64,000 bases of DNA. It comes from Benincasa hispida (Eukaryota > Streptophyta > Magnoliopsida > Cucurbitales > Cucurbitaceae). The notes under the pieces are model-generated. The model ran no database searches, was not told the DNA's origin, and was given only the letters and a program-made list of their open reading frames with translations. Of the stretch, positions 1 to 11,109 are shown piece after piece; position 1 is the first letter of the stretch; each line of letters opens with the position of its first letter. Location of the stretch: the NCBI RefSeq assembly GCF_009727055.1, contig NC_052351.1:11286143-11350142 (forward strand), written 5' to 3'. Position numbers and translations under genes: made by a program.

Positions 1-409
1 AGCAGAATAATGTAGCGGAGAGGAGAAACAGAACCTTGTTGGACATGGTTCGTTCGATGATGAGTTACGCTTCCTTACCGAACTCGTTTTGGTGTTTTGC
101 AGTGGAGACTGCGGTATATATACTGAACTATGTTCCTTCCAAGAGTATTGCGAGAACATCTTTAGAGTTGTGGAACAGNTATTTGATAGAACATGGAATT
201 GTTTCCTAACTTTCAGCACCGGGTACACCTCAGCAGAATAATGTAGCGGAGAGGAGAAACAGAACCTCTTTGGACATGGTTCGTTCGATGATGAGTTACG
301 CTTCCTTACCGAACTCGTTTTGGTGTTTTGCAGTGGAGACTGCGGTATATATACTGAACTGTGTTCCTTCCAAGAGTATTGCGAGAACATCTTTAGAGTT
401 GTGGAACAG
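1..409 (+). repeat. Direct duplication, 231-bp period, with a lone N
   Basis: Bases 1-178 reappear nearly unchanged at 232-409, differing by only a few substitutions. The 53 bases between them belong to the same integrase reading frame upstream of the repeat. A single ambiguous base sits at 179, exactly where the first copy ends. This may be a real duplication or an assembly join. Confidence 0.85.
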
Positions 410-748
410 GCGTAAAGCTAATTTATATCACTTTCGCATATGAGGTTGCCCAGCACATGTGCTTGAGGCTAATCCAAAGAAGTTGGAACCACGATCGAGG
501 TCGTGCCTCTTTGTAGGCAACCCTAAAGATACACAAGGGGGTTATTTTTATGATCCGACAGAAAACTGAGCGTTTGTTTCTACGAACGCTACTTTCCGGG
601 ATGAGGATCATGTTAGGAAGCACAGTCCACGTAGTAAATTTGTGTTACGTGAGCTATCCAACAAAACTACTGAACTTCAACAAGAGTTGTTGAAGAGCCT
701 GCTTCATCAGCAAGAGTTAATGATAGTTCATCTGGTAAGTCGGTTCCA
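1..748 (+). pseudogene. Ty1/copia integrase fragment, duplicated and broken
   Basis: Translation of the + strand gives the C-terminal half of a Ty1/copia integrase: the segment QNNVAERRNRT, the SMMSYA.LPNSFW motif, a VPSKS stretch, then HFRIWGCPAHVL and a FVSTNATF-like tail. These are hallmarks of plant copia Pol. The fragment is broken. A 177-bp block at 1-178 recurs at 232-409, a stop codon interrupts the frame near 209, and a further stop falls near 567. Gag, protease, reverse transcriptase and RNase H are absent. It stops at about 748, where an LTR of the opposite orientation begins in mid-sequence, so the two are not parts of one intact element. Integrase identity is seen from motifs; lineage is not determined. 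Confidence 0.85.
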
Positions 749-1067
749 CCTATAGTTTTAATATTTCATCTCATGAAACATATAAACCATAGTTCTTTTT
801 CTATTCCATGGTACATAATGTAAATCTCATTTATATCAATCCTCCACTAGATGTGTCTCATACATCATACCGATTATAACATATATATTCAAATTACCTC
901 TTGCCAATTTGAACACTTCAAATCAACACCAAGAACTGATCCTCAACTGAATTTATTGAGATACCAAAGGGACCTTATGGATCTGTAGCTCGAAGCTCAA
1001 TGGTACGTGAACTACTGACTAAACTCTTTAGTCATGGGATCTACCATCCATTAACAGCCAGGCACTC

Positions 1068-2611
1068 TAATAACGGGCAGAAATGCACGTTATTACAATA
1101 CTAAGTTATTAAACAATGCAGATTTGCATTGATAAAATATATAAGATTGCGTCCAAAAGCATTAAGTTCATGACATTGAGGTCGCATGCGTTCATCGAAT
1201 AACAACAGTTAACTTTTGTATTTTGTGCAGAATATGCGTTGACACAAAGCGTAAAATGTGATCACAAGAAAGCAACGGTCGAGCGCAGTGTTACCACAAG
1301 GCTTTGCGGTGATTTAGGCTCGCAAACATCTACTCAAGAAGGATTGCTGCATAGAGCTGGCGCAACTTGGTGGGCGCATCTGGGTGAGAATTAATGCCAT
1401 CCCATCAGTGCAATCATAAGAGAGAAGACGCCTTTCACCCTGAAGCTCTATAAATACCGAGGGCAACCTTCAGTAAAGGATTCAGATAATTAGAGAATTT
1501 TCCCTTAGTTAGAAGTAGCCTTGTTCTTAGATTTTATTTTATTTAAGGCAGAAGCGAGAGAAACGAAATTGTGCCGAGAGATCGTTCCGGTGAACTTGGA
1601 AGAGTGCCAGAAGCATTAAGCTCAAAGAGAAGGCCAGTTCCTGCAGAAGCAGGAATATCTTTTTAACTGAATAGAGTTGACAGTGTAAAAGCCTTGGGAA
1701 GCAAGGAATTGCTATCAGGCTCTCTATCCTTATCTTCCATTGTCATTTTGTACTTAAACTTATCTATAGAAATGGAATTTAATTCTTTATATCTGTTCAC
1801 TCTCTGTTTATTACGCATGAGTAGTTAAATCTGTCGAATGGGTTGAGAAGCACTTAGCTAGCATAACTGGGGATCTTCGTTCTATATGACTATCTTGTAT
1901 TATGTAAGCATCATTCGTCCATTAGAGATACTCGGAGGGTAGTCTAATGACAGAATCTAGGATTGGAAAAGTCAGGTTAGAATCTAGGCTCGGGGAGCCA
2001 GATTAGAACGCATAATCAAGAGATAGAAGCTTAGGAATAAGCACTGTTTGCTATTAACGCATCGCATGCATCCTAGAGTTAGGATATGATTATGTGCGGT
2101 CACCTTGTCTTTGTGAGCATCTTGCATCATCGCATAGGAAAAAAGTAAAGACTTAGGAATAAGCTCTATGGACATTTTTGCATGCACCACATACGTCCTA
2201 GAACTAAGAGCACCACATTTGCATTAGAAAATGATTTGCTATCGCATGAGTATAGCATGATCGCATAGTTTGATGCATGCCCAGGAAATGCTAGCTAAAG
2301 ACCTCCTCAACCTGTTCCTTCACATACTCAGTGTATTTACCGCATAATCAATCTTTTCTCAAATCCACCACATACATTTATTTTATACCGCAAACAACAA
2401 CCAAAAACAACTATTTGATTATTTGGTTACCGCAATGTCTTCTTGAAAATTATCACTGCATACCATTTTCCCTAGTCCGTGAGTTCGACCTTGGACATAC
2501 CAGGAAACTCAATGGGGTTTATACTTGTATTCCGCTGAGAAAACTTGTTGCTCAACACATTTCCATCACCGCATTCCCTTCCATAATTTCATCACATAAA
2601 ATAACGCATCA
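1068..2611 (+). mobile_element. Solo LTR with CACTC target duplication
   Basis: Comparison with the 62594 LTR copy shows a clean interruption. The sequence CACTC occurs at 1063-1067 and again at 2612-2616, and host LTR sequence continues on both sides. The insert starts TAATAACGGG and ends AACGCATCA. It encodes nothing, and carries a good TATA box about 380 bases in, so it is best read as a solo LTR left after recombination between two LTRs. It is rich in GCAT and CGCAT words. Superfamily is not certain; I lean to Ty3/gypsy from memory of similar cucurbit LTRs. Confidence 0.75.
1448..1456 (+). promoter_or_regulatory. TATA box of the solo LTR
   Basis: CTATAAATA lies about 380 bases into the LTR and is followed by a GC-richer segment, as expected for an LTR promoter with initiation roughly 30 bases downstream. 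Activity is inferred only. Confidence 0.5.
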
Positions 2612-3559
2612 CACTCCACTAAAGACCGACAGCTGAACTCTCCTTACCTCAGATATATTATGTGTCCATCTTAACCAATCTGAAGTTCGACAACCCTTCA
2701 CAGATCGCTCGTAAGTACAAGCTCGAACTAACGTTATGCTCTTATAGTTACATCTAACTCTAGTCCTACTATGACTGAGTCCTCAATTCCAAAGAGAAGT
2801 TGTGGCCACTATGTTCAAGCCCTAGAATCAGCCCTTAAGGGAGCAATCTCTTTACTTATCCCTGTTTCGAGAAAGGAATGAATTCCATTTTGTAGATTGA
2901 GTTTCTCCCAGATCAGACAAGTCTCCAAAAAGATAGTCATGTTGAGTTGCCAATCTGGCAGCTTTCACCCATACTAATCAAAGGACCGCCCTCAAAGGCA
3001 GAAATTCCCAAAACACTCAAGATTAAGGTTGTGTCACCTACGATCATATAGGTGAGATGTAGCTCCTCTAGTATCGTTGGCATTATATACAAAGTCTAGT
3101 CATCTCATGGTTCAGGTCTTATACAAACTCTTTGTATAGGACACCTCAGCTCGCACATCTCCACATGAATGATCAGGATCTATCATTTGTAGTAGTTTAC
3201 AATACTTGCAAACCTCTACAAAGTGGGTCATATCCGTAGTATCACCAGAATCAGGTATGCCACCTTAATCCTTATACTACAGACATATTTAGGTTATCAC
3301 TTAAGTCATTATCCACTTGTATATCACATATACATGCTTAAGTTCACATATGAAAACCATGGAGCTTTGTATATTGGATATGAGTAAATGCCAGAATTAA
3401 ATAACAATTATTTTATTCATCAAACAATATGTACCATTACAAACAACAAGACTCCGGGAGAATTAGGACATCAATCTCAACAGTCAAATGACCCATTTTT
3501 AAAAAATAATGTCAATTTACTCTCTACTCACATCATCGCCATACCAAATTACGTAAATG

Positions 3560-4955
3560 CCTTCACCTCTTTGTTTTCTTACCCTTTTACTGAAAACCAA
3601 CTGAAACTAAAAACTCTTCAAATGTAATGGCTTTGTATCGCTCAAAGGCTTCGGACGGTTTCGCTGCATTTTAAAACCCATCATTTGAGCTTGCAAAAGA
3701 TTCCACTGCTGCCAACAAATCGAATCCGATCGGTAAGTGATTTCAATCTGTGCCTGAAGATGTCTTAAACTGATCGGTAATGGGGAAAAGAGGGTCATTC
3801 TGGGTTTAGAAATATTGTAACCCTATGTTTTTTTTTTTTTGTTTTTGATGTGTTCTAAGGTTGAAGACGAGTACAAAGAGAGAATGTGAGCGAGATAAGA
3901 GAGAGTGAAATTGGCGAGAGCGATACTAGAGAGTGCGACATTGGAAAGGGTGTATCGTTCTAGGGTTTAGAAATAATGTGAACCTATGGTTTTTTGTTTT
4001 TTTGTTTTTTTGTTTTTGTTTTTTTTTTTTTTTTTGATGTGTTCTGAGATTGAAGACGAGTAAAAAGAGAGAATATGAGCAAGATAAATGAGAGTGAAAT
4101 CGGCGAGAACGATACTAGTGAGAGCAACACCAGAGTGATATCAGAGAGAGCGACACTAACGAGACCAGAGGAATCGTTCAAAGTCGGACCTATCCACATC
4201 CCGTTGGAAAATCACCCGACCTATGAACGCCAATATACAAAATGGGTCGCTTGATTGTGACATCTTTGCAATAAAATTACTAGAACATTTGGTGACTAGT
4301 GTTGATCCTTCCGTAATCACTTAGAAGAAAATGAGTGAATATAGGATGTAGTTAGCATGTCAATTGTGGCTGAACACTCTGTATTTTTTATGTGTATAAA
4401 ACATGTGTTTTTTTTTTTTTTTATGTATGTAAAACATGCATAAAACAAATTTGTCTCATTGTATTTTGTCTCATTGTAATTGAGCTATTGCTCTTTTCAT
4501 TATATCAATGTATATAAAATATTATATCAAAATTCAAACTTCAAAGTTCAAACGTTGAGAGAGCGAGATTTTGAGAGAGAGCAAGACTTTGAGAGAGAGA
4601 GAGAGACTTTTAGGGAAAGCAACACTTAAGGAGAGAGCAATACATTGAGCAAGCGAGATTTTGAGAGAGGGCGAGATTTCACATTTTGATGGTATTCATA
4701 AGAGTCTGTACATAAGCATGAGTGACATTCTAAGAGTCTATAGATAAATTTGTACAGATGAGTGACATTGTGAGAGATCAAGACATATAGACTGAGGACA
4801 TAATTGGGTCTATATTTAGACAATCAACCTCGACCAACATTTGAGTCAGTTTCTGCCATTTTTAGTACATCGCACAATTGTGAGTGGTTCGCTATCGTTT
4901 TTTCAGTTATGCCCGTAATTCCCACACAATTGTGAGCGCTTCGCTACCGTTTTTT
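3560..4955. repeat. MULE terminal non-coding region with 161-bp tandem duplication
   Basis: Non-coding terminal part of the MULE. A block starting GAAATATTGTAACC at 3809 recurs from 3970 (period 161), including a poly-T run, GTGTTCT.AG.TTGAAGACGAG and GAGAGTGAAAT.GGCGAGA. Purine-rich GAGAG words fill 3840-4170 and 4550-4690. A smaller 52-bp duplication (CACAATTGTGAG at 4873 and 4925) sits at the edge of the transposase tail. Confidence 0.7.
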
Positions 4956-5270
4956 CAATTATGCTCGTAATTCCCACACCTACCACATTTTATTTGTTTG
5001 CGAATTCTCCTCTGGACGATATTTTTCTCATTCTTCGTCGCCTGACTTGGGCCACAAACTTTGGAGGAATGATAGTCTTTTCTACATATCCAAAAACTCT
5101 CTTCCATTCAGATATGTGCCCAAGTGGATTTATAGGCTCCGCATACGCAGTCATTAGAGATTCCATTGTATAAAATCGATTGCAAAGACTCTAAATGGTT
5201 ATGTTTCGTTTCTTACACATGCATTTCTTCGTGTGAAGATTCACAATACCATCCAATCGATTATCTCGGG
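4956..5270 (-). pseudogene. MULE transposase, C-terminal piece (SWIM and zinc knuckle)
   Basis: Minus-strand translation gives the end of a plant MULE transposase. The beginning of a SWIM-type zinc finger is visible (CMCK with cysteines spaced as C-x-C). It is followed by LCNRFYT, YAEPINPLGHISEW, and an arginine-rich tail with RRRRMRKISSRGE. A zinc-knuckle start, KCGRCGNY.H, lies at 4956-4990. One in-frame stop lies inside the SWIM region. A frameshift separates the RGE tail from the knuckle, which ends in a stop right after its histidine and so lacks the last cysteine. It directly abuts the LTR at 5271. The missing 300 or so residues upstream would hold the DDE catalytic domain. Confidence 0.8.
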
Positions 5271-7173
5271 TGAGGAGAACTTGAGCGGAAGTGGATTGAC
5301 CAAGTTCCATTAATTATCAAATAAAAAGTTTACAGTAAATATATAAATAAATATGCATTCAAATTAAATTATAGCATGTTTTTACACTAAATACAAAGAG
5401 TTTCAGAAACCTTTACCTTTGAAGAACTCTTTCTTCAAGGAATCCCTCATACGAGCCAGAAACAGAACTTCTTCCTCGCAGACCTCCTTCTTCATGCATG
5501 GACACCACCATTCGAAAACCCTCTGTATTCTCTTTGGGATTAAAGGATTCAAGTAGGAGTTGTGGGCTTTGCTTGAATTCTTGGAAGAGGGAAGGAAAAG
5601 GAGAGGATGAGAAGGATGTTTCCACGGAGAACCTTTCTCTTCAGAGAACTCTTCTCCTATGTGAGAATTCAAGAAGAAGATAATCTTCTTTAACCAACTT
5701 GAATCCCACGTTAGTCATTGAGAGAATAATGGGAGAGAGTTATAACTCCTTCCTTTTTATTAATTTCAAATAAATTAATAAAATAGAATATATAATAAAT
5801 ACTTTATTATATATATACACTATATGTTATATCAAATATAATATATAGCCTATAGTTGTATATTGCATCAAATACAACATAAACTATAGATTTTATTCTC
5901 TCTCAACTATACATGGCATTTAATATAAATCTCATTTATGTTAAATCCATTTATATGAATCTCATCCATATGATATTTAAATCATATCCAAATATTTTAT
6001 TCCTCTCAATATAAATTATATTTATATTTAATTACATGAATCTCATTCATATAATTAGTATTTAATCATATTCAAATTTCTCTCATATATAATATATCAA
6101 ATAGATTATAATTAATTATATCATATATAATTAATTCCCTCAATTAATTTGAACACTTGAAATTAATCCAAAGATTAAATCTCCGTTGAGCTACAGTAGG
6201 GACCTTATGGACCTATAGATTGAAGCTCCAATGGTACTCGGATAATTAATTAAATTCTTTAACTAAGTTACTCAACATCCGTTAACTGTCGGTCACTCCA
6301 CTAAAGAACGACAGTTGCACTCTTCACACTACAGATAAATTTCTGTGTCCATTGGATATAACCAATCAACAGTATAATTACCCTTCACAAATTGCACTTG
6401 TAGTTTCATCTAACTCCTTAAATACCACTGATTTCTCTATGAAAAATAAGTTATAGTCCCACTATGACCAAGTCCTCTCGAGCCAAGAGAGGATGTGGCC
6501 ACTATATTCAAGACCCAGAATCAGCCTTTAAGGGAGCAATTTATCTACTTGCCCCTGCATTAGGGAACTAGTGAATTCCGTCTTATGTAACTGAGTTTCT
6601 AGCTCCCCAATCAGACGAATCTCCAAAATAGTAGGCTTGTTGAGTTGGCAATCTGGCCACTCTCACCCATGCAAATCAAAGGACCGCCTTCATAAGCAAG
6701 AGTTCACAACTCACTTAGGATTCAAGTCATGTTACCTATGGTCATCCTAGTGAAATGTAAGTCTTTATCATTAATGGCGTTATATAAAGAGACTAATCAT
6801 TTCGTGGTCCGGTCTTATACAAACTCTTTGTATTGGATACCTCCGCTCGCATGTCTCCACATGAATGATCAGGATTAGATCATTTGTAGCACTTTACACT
6901 TGTAACATCTACAAAGCGAGCTGTATCCGTAGTGTCACTAGAACAAGGTACCCAGCCTTATCCATCTACCACAGATCATTTAGGTTATTATTTAAACAAG
7001 ATCCATTTGTATGTCTCTACATACTTGTTTAAATTATATGAAATAACCTCGAATCTTAGTTTATTGGATTGAGTATATGCTGATAAAATAACGTTTATTT
7101 TATTAACAACAATATGTTTATATAGAGTTCACAAACTACGTGATTACAAGGAGATTTAGGATACCACCCAACA
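5271..7173 (-). mobile_element. LTR of the TGTTGG family inside the MULE
   Basis: Read on minus it starts TGTTGGGTGGTATCCTAAAT and ends AAGTTCTCCTCA. It carries the family blocks: CACTAAAGAACGACAG, a GTCC.GTCTTATACAAACTC block, and a CACATGAATGATCAGGAT block. No internal retroelement domain is present. The flanks, TCGGG and TGGAG, do not form a good target duplication. The MULE sequence on either side is not contiguous: roughly 300 residues of transposase core are missing. This LTR therefore marks a deletion breakpoint, not a clean insertion. It lacks the GATCG array seen in the longer copies. Confidence 0.75.
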
Positions 7174-7464
7174 TGGAGTACCTCTAGTAAGATCATATAC
7201 GGCTTTCCTTGCACGCCACGTTTTAACGTAACTTATGTTCACGCCATAATCTCTTTTCGTATCCTCAACGATATGAGGTTTATAAATATGTCCTATGCCT
7301 GTAAACTTATATATAATCAACTGACCAATAACCGTAGCAGTTGCTTGTTTATGGTCATGATTCAGAATTCCGATGGAACATGTGTGCGAATGTGACTACT
7401 TTGTGATCTTGGATATACCAGACCCTTTTATTTTCATTGCACGAAGGCTCCACTTACAAGTCTC
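7174..7464 (-). pseudogene. MULE transposase, middle piece
   Basis: Minus-strand translation reads CKWSLRAMKIKGSGI, then HTCSIGILNHDHKQATA, VIGQLI, and YGVNISYVKTWRARKA. This is the conserved region just before the catalytic domain of plant MuDR/MULE transposases, with the C-x-W, HTC and WRA(R/K) signatures. One stop codon (TAG) interrupts it after KITK. The reading frame joins the N-terminal piece across the 7465-9571 LTR if that LTR and one target copy are removed. Its other side is cut by the LTR at 7173. Confidence 0.85.
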
Positions 7465-9571
7465 TGACGGAACTCTTATTCAAGAGTACCTACGAGCGGA
7501 AGCCGATATTTCCAATTCATTGTGATAGAATTACCACATATACATTCAAAACATACTATTATGTATTCATAATGCTAAAGAGATCAAGAGATCATACCAG
7601 ATGAAGATTTCTTCTTCACAGCGAGTCTAAAACCTAACCGTTTACCTCGAACAATCACCCAGACAGAAGGAAACAGAGAAGACAACACCATTCAGAACCC
7701 TCAGTGTTCTTGGAGTGAGAATCCAAAGTATGAGCTTTGTTCGGATTTGGTAGAGAGAAGAAGGAAGAGAGACCGTACACAACGATCAAGCAAGTGAGAG
7801 ATGAGGTTGTCTATTGCATAGACAAGATGTTTGATCGTTTAGGTGAAGTATACGATCGTGTAGGAAAAAGTAAGTGATCTTCTAAACGATCATGTAGGAA
7901 AAGGTAAGCGATCGCATAAACGACCGTGTAGGAAAATGGTGAGCGATCGTCCAAATGATCGCGTAGGAAAAACTATGCGATCATCTATAAGATCGTTTAG
8001 TAAATACCGGAAGCTAAACGATCGCTTAGGAAAAAGGTAAACGATCGTTTAGATAATATCGCATGATGGTGTAATCGGTAAATGATCACTTAGCAATATC
8101 ATATATGTAAGCTCGCTATCATATAGGCACTGATTTTCTAAACGATTACACTATCTTTTTCACAATGTCCGCGCATATGACTCCGGCACACCATCAGCTA
8201 TTTATAATGCACTCATCCAATATTATCAATAGAAGAGACGCCATCCTATTTTCTTTATAATCGTTCAATGAATGTGATCTTATCATATTCATAACATATA
8301 AATTAATATCATGTATTAATTATAATATTTTCCTCTACTAGATAAAAATCATATTTATATCCAATTTCCTCCAAATTATTGTATCTCATACATAAAGTTA
8401 ATTATATCATATTTAATTAACTCGTTCAATTATATCATATATAATCGAACTCCTTTTTGTCAATTTAAACATTTCAAATTGACCCAAAAATTGACTCTCA
8501 ACTTTTATCCAAGCTACCAAGGGGATCTTATGGACCTATGGCTCGAAGCTCTAACGGTACGTGAATAGCTGACTAAACTCTTTAGACACGATATCCATCA
8601 TCCGTTAACTGCCAGACATTTCACTAAAGACCGACAGTTGAACTCTTCTTGCCATAGATATATTTCTATGTCAATTGGATATATCCAATCATCAGTACGA
8701 TGACCCTTCACAGATGCTCGTAATTACAACATGCCAATTTACTGTTTTGCCCCTGTAATTACATCTTCCTCTTTAAGTACCACTGATCCCTCTAATAAAT
8801 AATACAACATATTTCTACTATGTGTGAATACCTCTCGGGCCATGAGAAGGTGTGTGGTGCCACATTTTTCAAGCCCTGAGATCAGACCTTAAAAGAGCAA
8901 TCTATCTACTTACCCCTACTTTGGGGAAGGAGTGAACTCCATCTTGTGAAGCAGAGTTCTTAGCTCCCAAATCAGGCGAATCCCCAAAATGGTAGGTTTG
9001 AGTCAGCGTTATGGCCACTTGCACCCGTACAAATCAAATGACCACTCTCAATGGCAGGAGTTCCCAACTCACTCAGGATTAAGGTCATGTTACCTATGGT
9101 CATTCTAGTGAAGTGAAGTCTCAGTCATAAATGGTGTTATATGACAAGAAATTAACACTTCGAGGTCAAGTATTATACAAACTCTTTGTATAGGATGCCC
9201 TCGCTCGCATGTCCACTACACAAATGATCAGGATCAGACAATCTGTGACAAGTCACAACATTTGTAACAATTCCACAAAGCGGGTCGCGTCTATAGTATA
9301 TGAATAAGGTTTCCCTCCTATATCCATATACTATAGACTATTTTTGTTGTCACTTAAGACATGATCCACTTGTATGTCACTACATACATGCTTAAGTTAC
9401 ATAAAGACAACCAGGGATATTAAATTTATTGGTTTGTGGTAAAATAAAAAACATCTAAATGTGCAAAGTCAAGTAGTGAAAGTAAATATCATTTATATTA
9501 TACATCACAAGTGTTCGTACAAAGTTGTATACAAACTACAGGACACGAGACTTTAGGGCACAAACCCGTCA
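7465..9571 (-). mobile_element. Solo LTR (2.1 kb) inserted in MULE transposase
   Basis: On minus the LTR runs from TGACGGGTTTGTGCCCTAAA to GAGTTCCGTCA. It is flanked by GTCTC (7460-7464) and GTGTC (9572-9576), a 5-bp target duplication with one mismatch. The transposase frame is continuous across the site, which independently confirms the boundaries. No coding sequence lies inside. It has the GATCG-rich array typical of the longer subfamily. Copia-type origin is inferred from LTR style. Confidence 0.85.
7790..8115. repeat. GATCG-rich degenerate tandem array in LTR
   Basis: Repeated words CGATCGTTTAG, GATCGTGTAGGAAAA and GTAAGCGATCGC recur about every 30 bases with drift. Equivalent arrays lie in the LTRs at 13774, 60539 and 62594 and are absent from those at 5271, 34697, 49380 and 55380. 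Confidence 0.75.
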
Positions 9572-10460
9572 GTGTCCCCAATACATTTAACAATGAATAA
9601 AGATTTGGTTGACTTCTTTACCCTAAATTTAAAATTTTTGTTGATAGACAAAAGAGATAATCGTATTTTCAAGTCCTTTTTACTCAAAAATAGTTGACCA
9701 ACTTCAATGTCACTTCCAGATGAAGAGGTACCAAGCGTAATCAACTCTCTCCTATGACTTGAAGACACAGATGGTGAAACCACTTAAGCTGCTATAAAAC
9801 AACACACATTTCTATGATCACGATCCATTTCATTGAATCTTCTTCGTTGCTCATTACTATCCACTAAAGGACCACAACGTTGCTCTGTATGATCACAATC
9901 CATATAATCAAGTCTATATGATCTCTCATTACCAAAAACTGAAGCACTGCCCAATTCTATATCACCATAATTCATTGAATTCAATCCTGCTGGATTAGTG
10001 CGGTCGTTGTCTAATGATAATATTGATGGTACAGTATTGGTAGACAATGGAATATCATCCTCTTCCTACGAAACTCATATGGTTCATCGTATTGTCTGTC
10101 CAAAGTCGTATCATCATAACTCACATTTCCAAACCCAATTCTAATAGTTTCGTCCTGATTCAATTTGATCATTACAAATAACTGAAGTCTACTAAGCTCT
10201 TCCTGGAAAAGAAGGAACCGAACATCATCATCATTTCTTATGTATTGTGGATGGGCTTCATATTCAAGCTTATATTTAATTCTCATTATAAGATCAAACT
10301 CTGAAGAACTGACATTTGTAACCCTGTAAATATGAGATTTAAGTTCTTCATACTTCAATGTAATAAGCACAATGATTCCTATCAACTCGCCTCCAATATA
10401 CGAACTTTCATTCTCATCCCAATCACCTCCATATCGAATAAGTAGACATATTTCTGCCAT
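9572..10460 (-). pseudogene. MULE transposase, N-terminal piece
   Basis: The best start is the ATG at 10460 (MAEICLLIRYGGDWDE). Next come SYIGGELIGIIV, YEELKSHIY, EFDLIMRIKYKLEYEA and YIRNDDDVRFLLFQEE. This is the N-terminal, PB1-like domain of plant MuDR-type MULE transposases. A frameshift lies near 10060, after which the next frame carries the acidic linker. A TAA near 9786 breaks it again before the KKSTKSLFIVKCIGD stretch that leads into the zinc-finger-like region. The piece is cut at 9572 by the solo LTR. The coding region is dead but still easily recognised. Confidence 0.85.
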
Positions 10461-11105
10461 CTTACAAAGCAAGAGAATATTTTTCATTAAGTTGTGCAAG
10501 CAATTGAAGTTTACTCTCGCACTCTCCAAATCTTGCTCTATCTTTTATTCTCGCTCTCTCTTTTAATCTCACTCTCTCTCTTACTCTTGCTCTCTCTCAC
10601 TCTCATTCTATCTCTCGCTTTTTCTCTTCCAATACAAAATTCCGTAATGCTCAATTCCTACCTTTCTAGAAATAACATAGCAAAAATAATGAAACAAACT
10701 CCAAATAATGAAACACCATTATGAAGAACCTGTTCCATTCTGAAAAAGCCTCGTCTTGGAAATCCCCGTTCGAAAAAAACTCTGTTCAACAAAACACTGT
10801 CGAAAACCAGGGAAGTAATCAATATTGAAATGGAGTTTAGAGTTTAAAGAAATCACCATTGTATTATGTTTAGGTATTATTGATTTGAGGCTTCAGTCGT
10901 GAAAAATTGTCAAATCATTCGTACACTAATGAGCAATCACATCAAACCAGGGAATTTAAAGCGAGAGCGAGAGTGTTTGACTAGACGAGAGCGAGACTTA
11001 CAACGTGAGGCACTTGTGAGCGCAAATTACATAATTTGGTATGGCGATGATGTTAGCAGAGTGTCAATTGACATTATTTTTTAAAAATTGGTCATTTGAA
11101 ATTTT
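10461..11105. repeat. MULE right terminal region, CT-rich
   Basis: Non-coding 5' part of the MULE (minus orientation). A CTCT/CTCGCTC tract fills 10525-10625. The inverted terminal segment at 11021-11097 mirrors 3484-3560. Confidence 0.65.
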
Positions 11106-11109
11106 GGGC

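Larger units (their letters stand above)
749..3482 (-). mobile_element. Truncated LTR of the TGTTG...TTCA family, interrupted by a solo LTR
   Basis: This matches the inner and 5' parts of the long LTR family found seven more times in the window (for example 62594 onward). It includes the conserved CACTAAAGACCGACAG block and the terminal block with a TTAGGACATCAATCTCAACA-type end at 3463-3482. Read on the minus strand the LTR starts TGTTGAG. About 840 bases of the other end are missing, and the copia fragment abuts the break, so no target duplication can be read. A 1544-bp solo LTR lies inside. The family is assigned to copia-type elements by LTR style only, since no internal domain is attached. 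Confidence 0.75.
3483..11098 (-). mobile_element. Degenerate Mutator-like element (MULE), split by two LTRs
   Basis: Inverted ends match closely: 3484-3560 on + corresponds to 11021-11097 on minus, both reading TCAAATGACC, then a TAATGTCAATT stretch and CATCATCGCCATACCAAATTA. Between them lie three minus-strand pieces of one MuDR-type transposase in the correct order, N-terminal, middle and C-terminal. They are separated by LTRs at 7465-9571 and 5271-7173. GAGAGCGAG-rich and CTCTCGCTC-rich tracts sit inside each end, as often in plant MULEs. The left end abuts an LTR at 3482, so a 9-bp target duplication cannot be checked. The element cannot make transposase: there are frameshifts and stops, and the catalytic core is missing. 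Confidence 0.8.

Noticed and set aside
10372..10724. Ser/Leu-rich ORFs on +
   Set aside because: Antisense shadows of the MULE transposase and its CT-rich flank.
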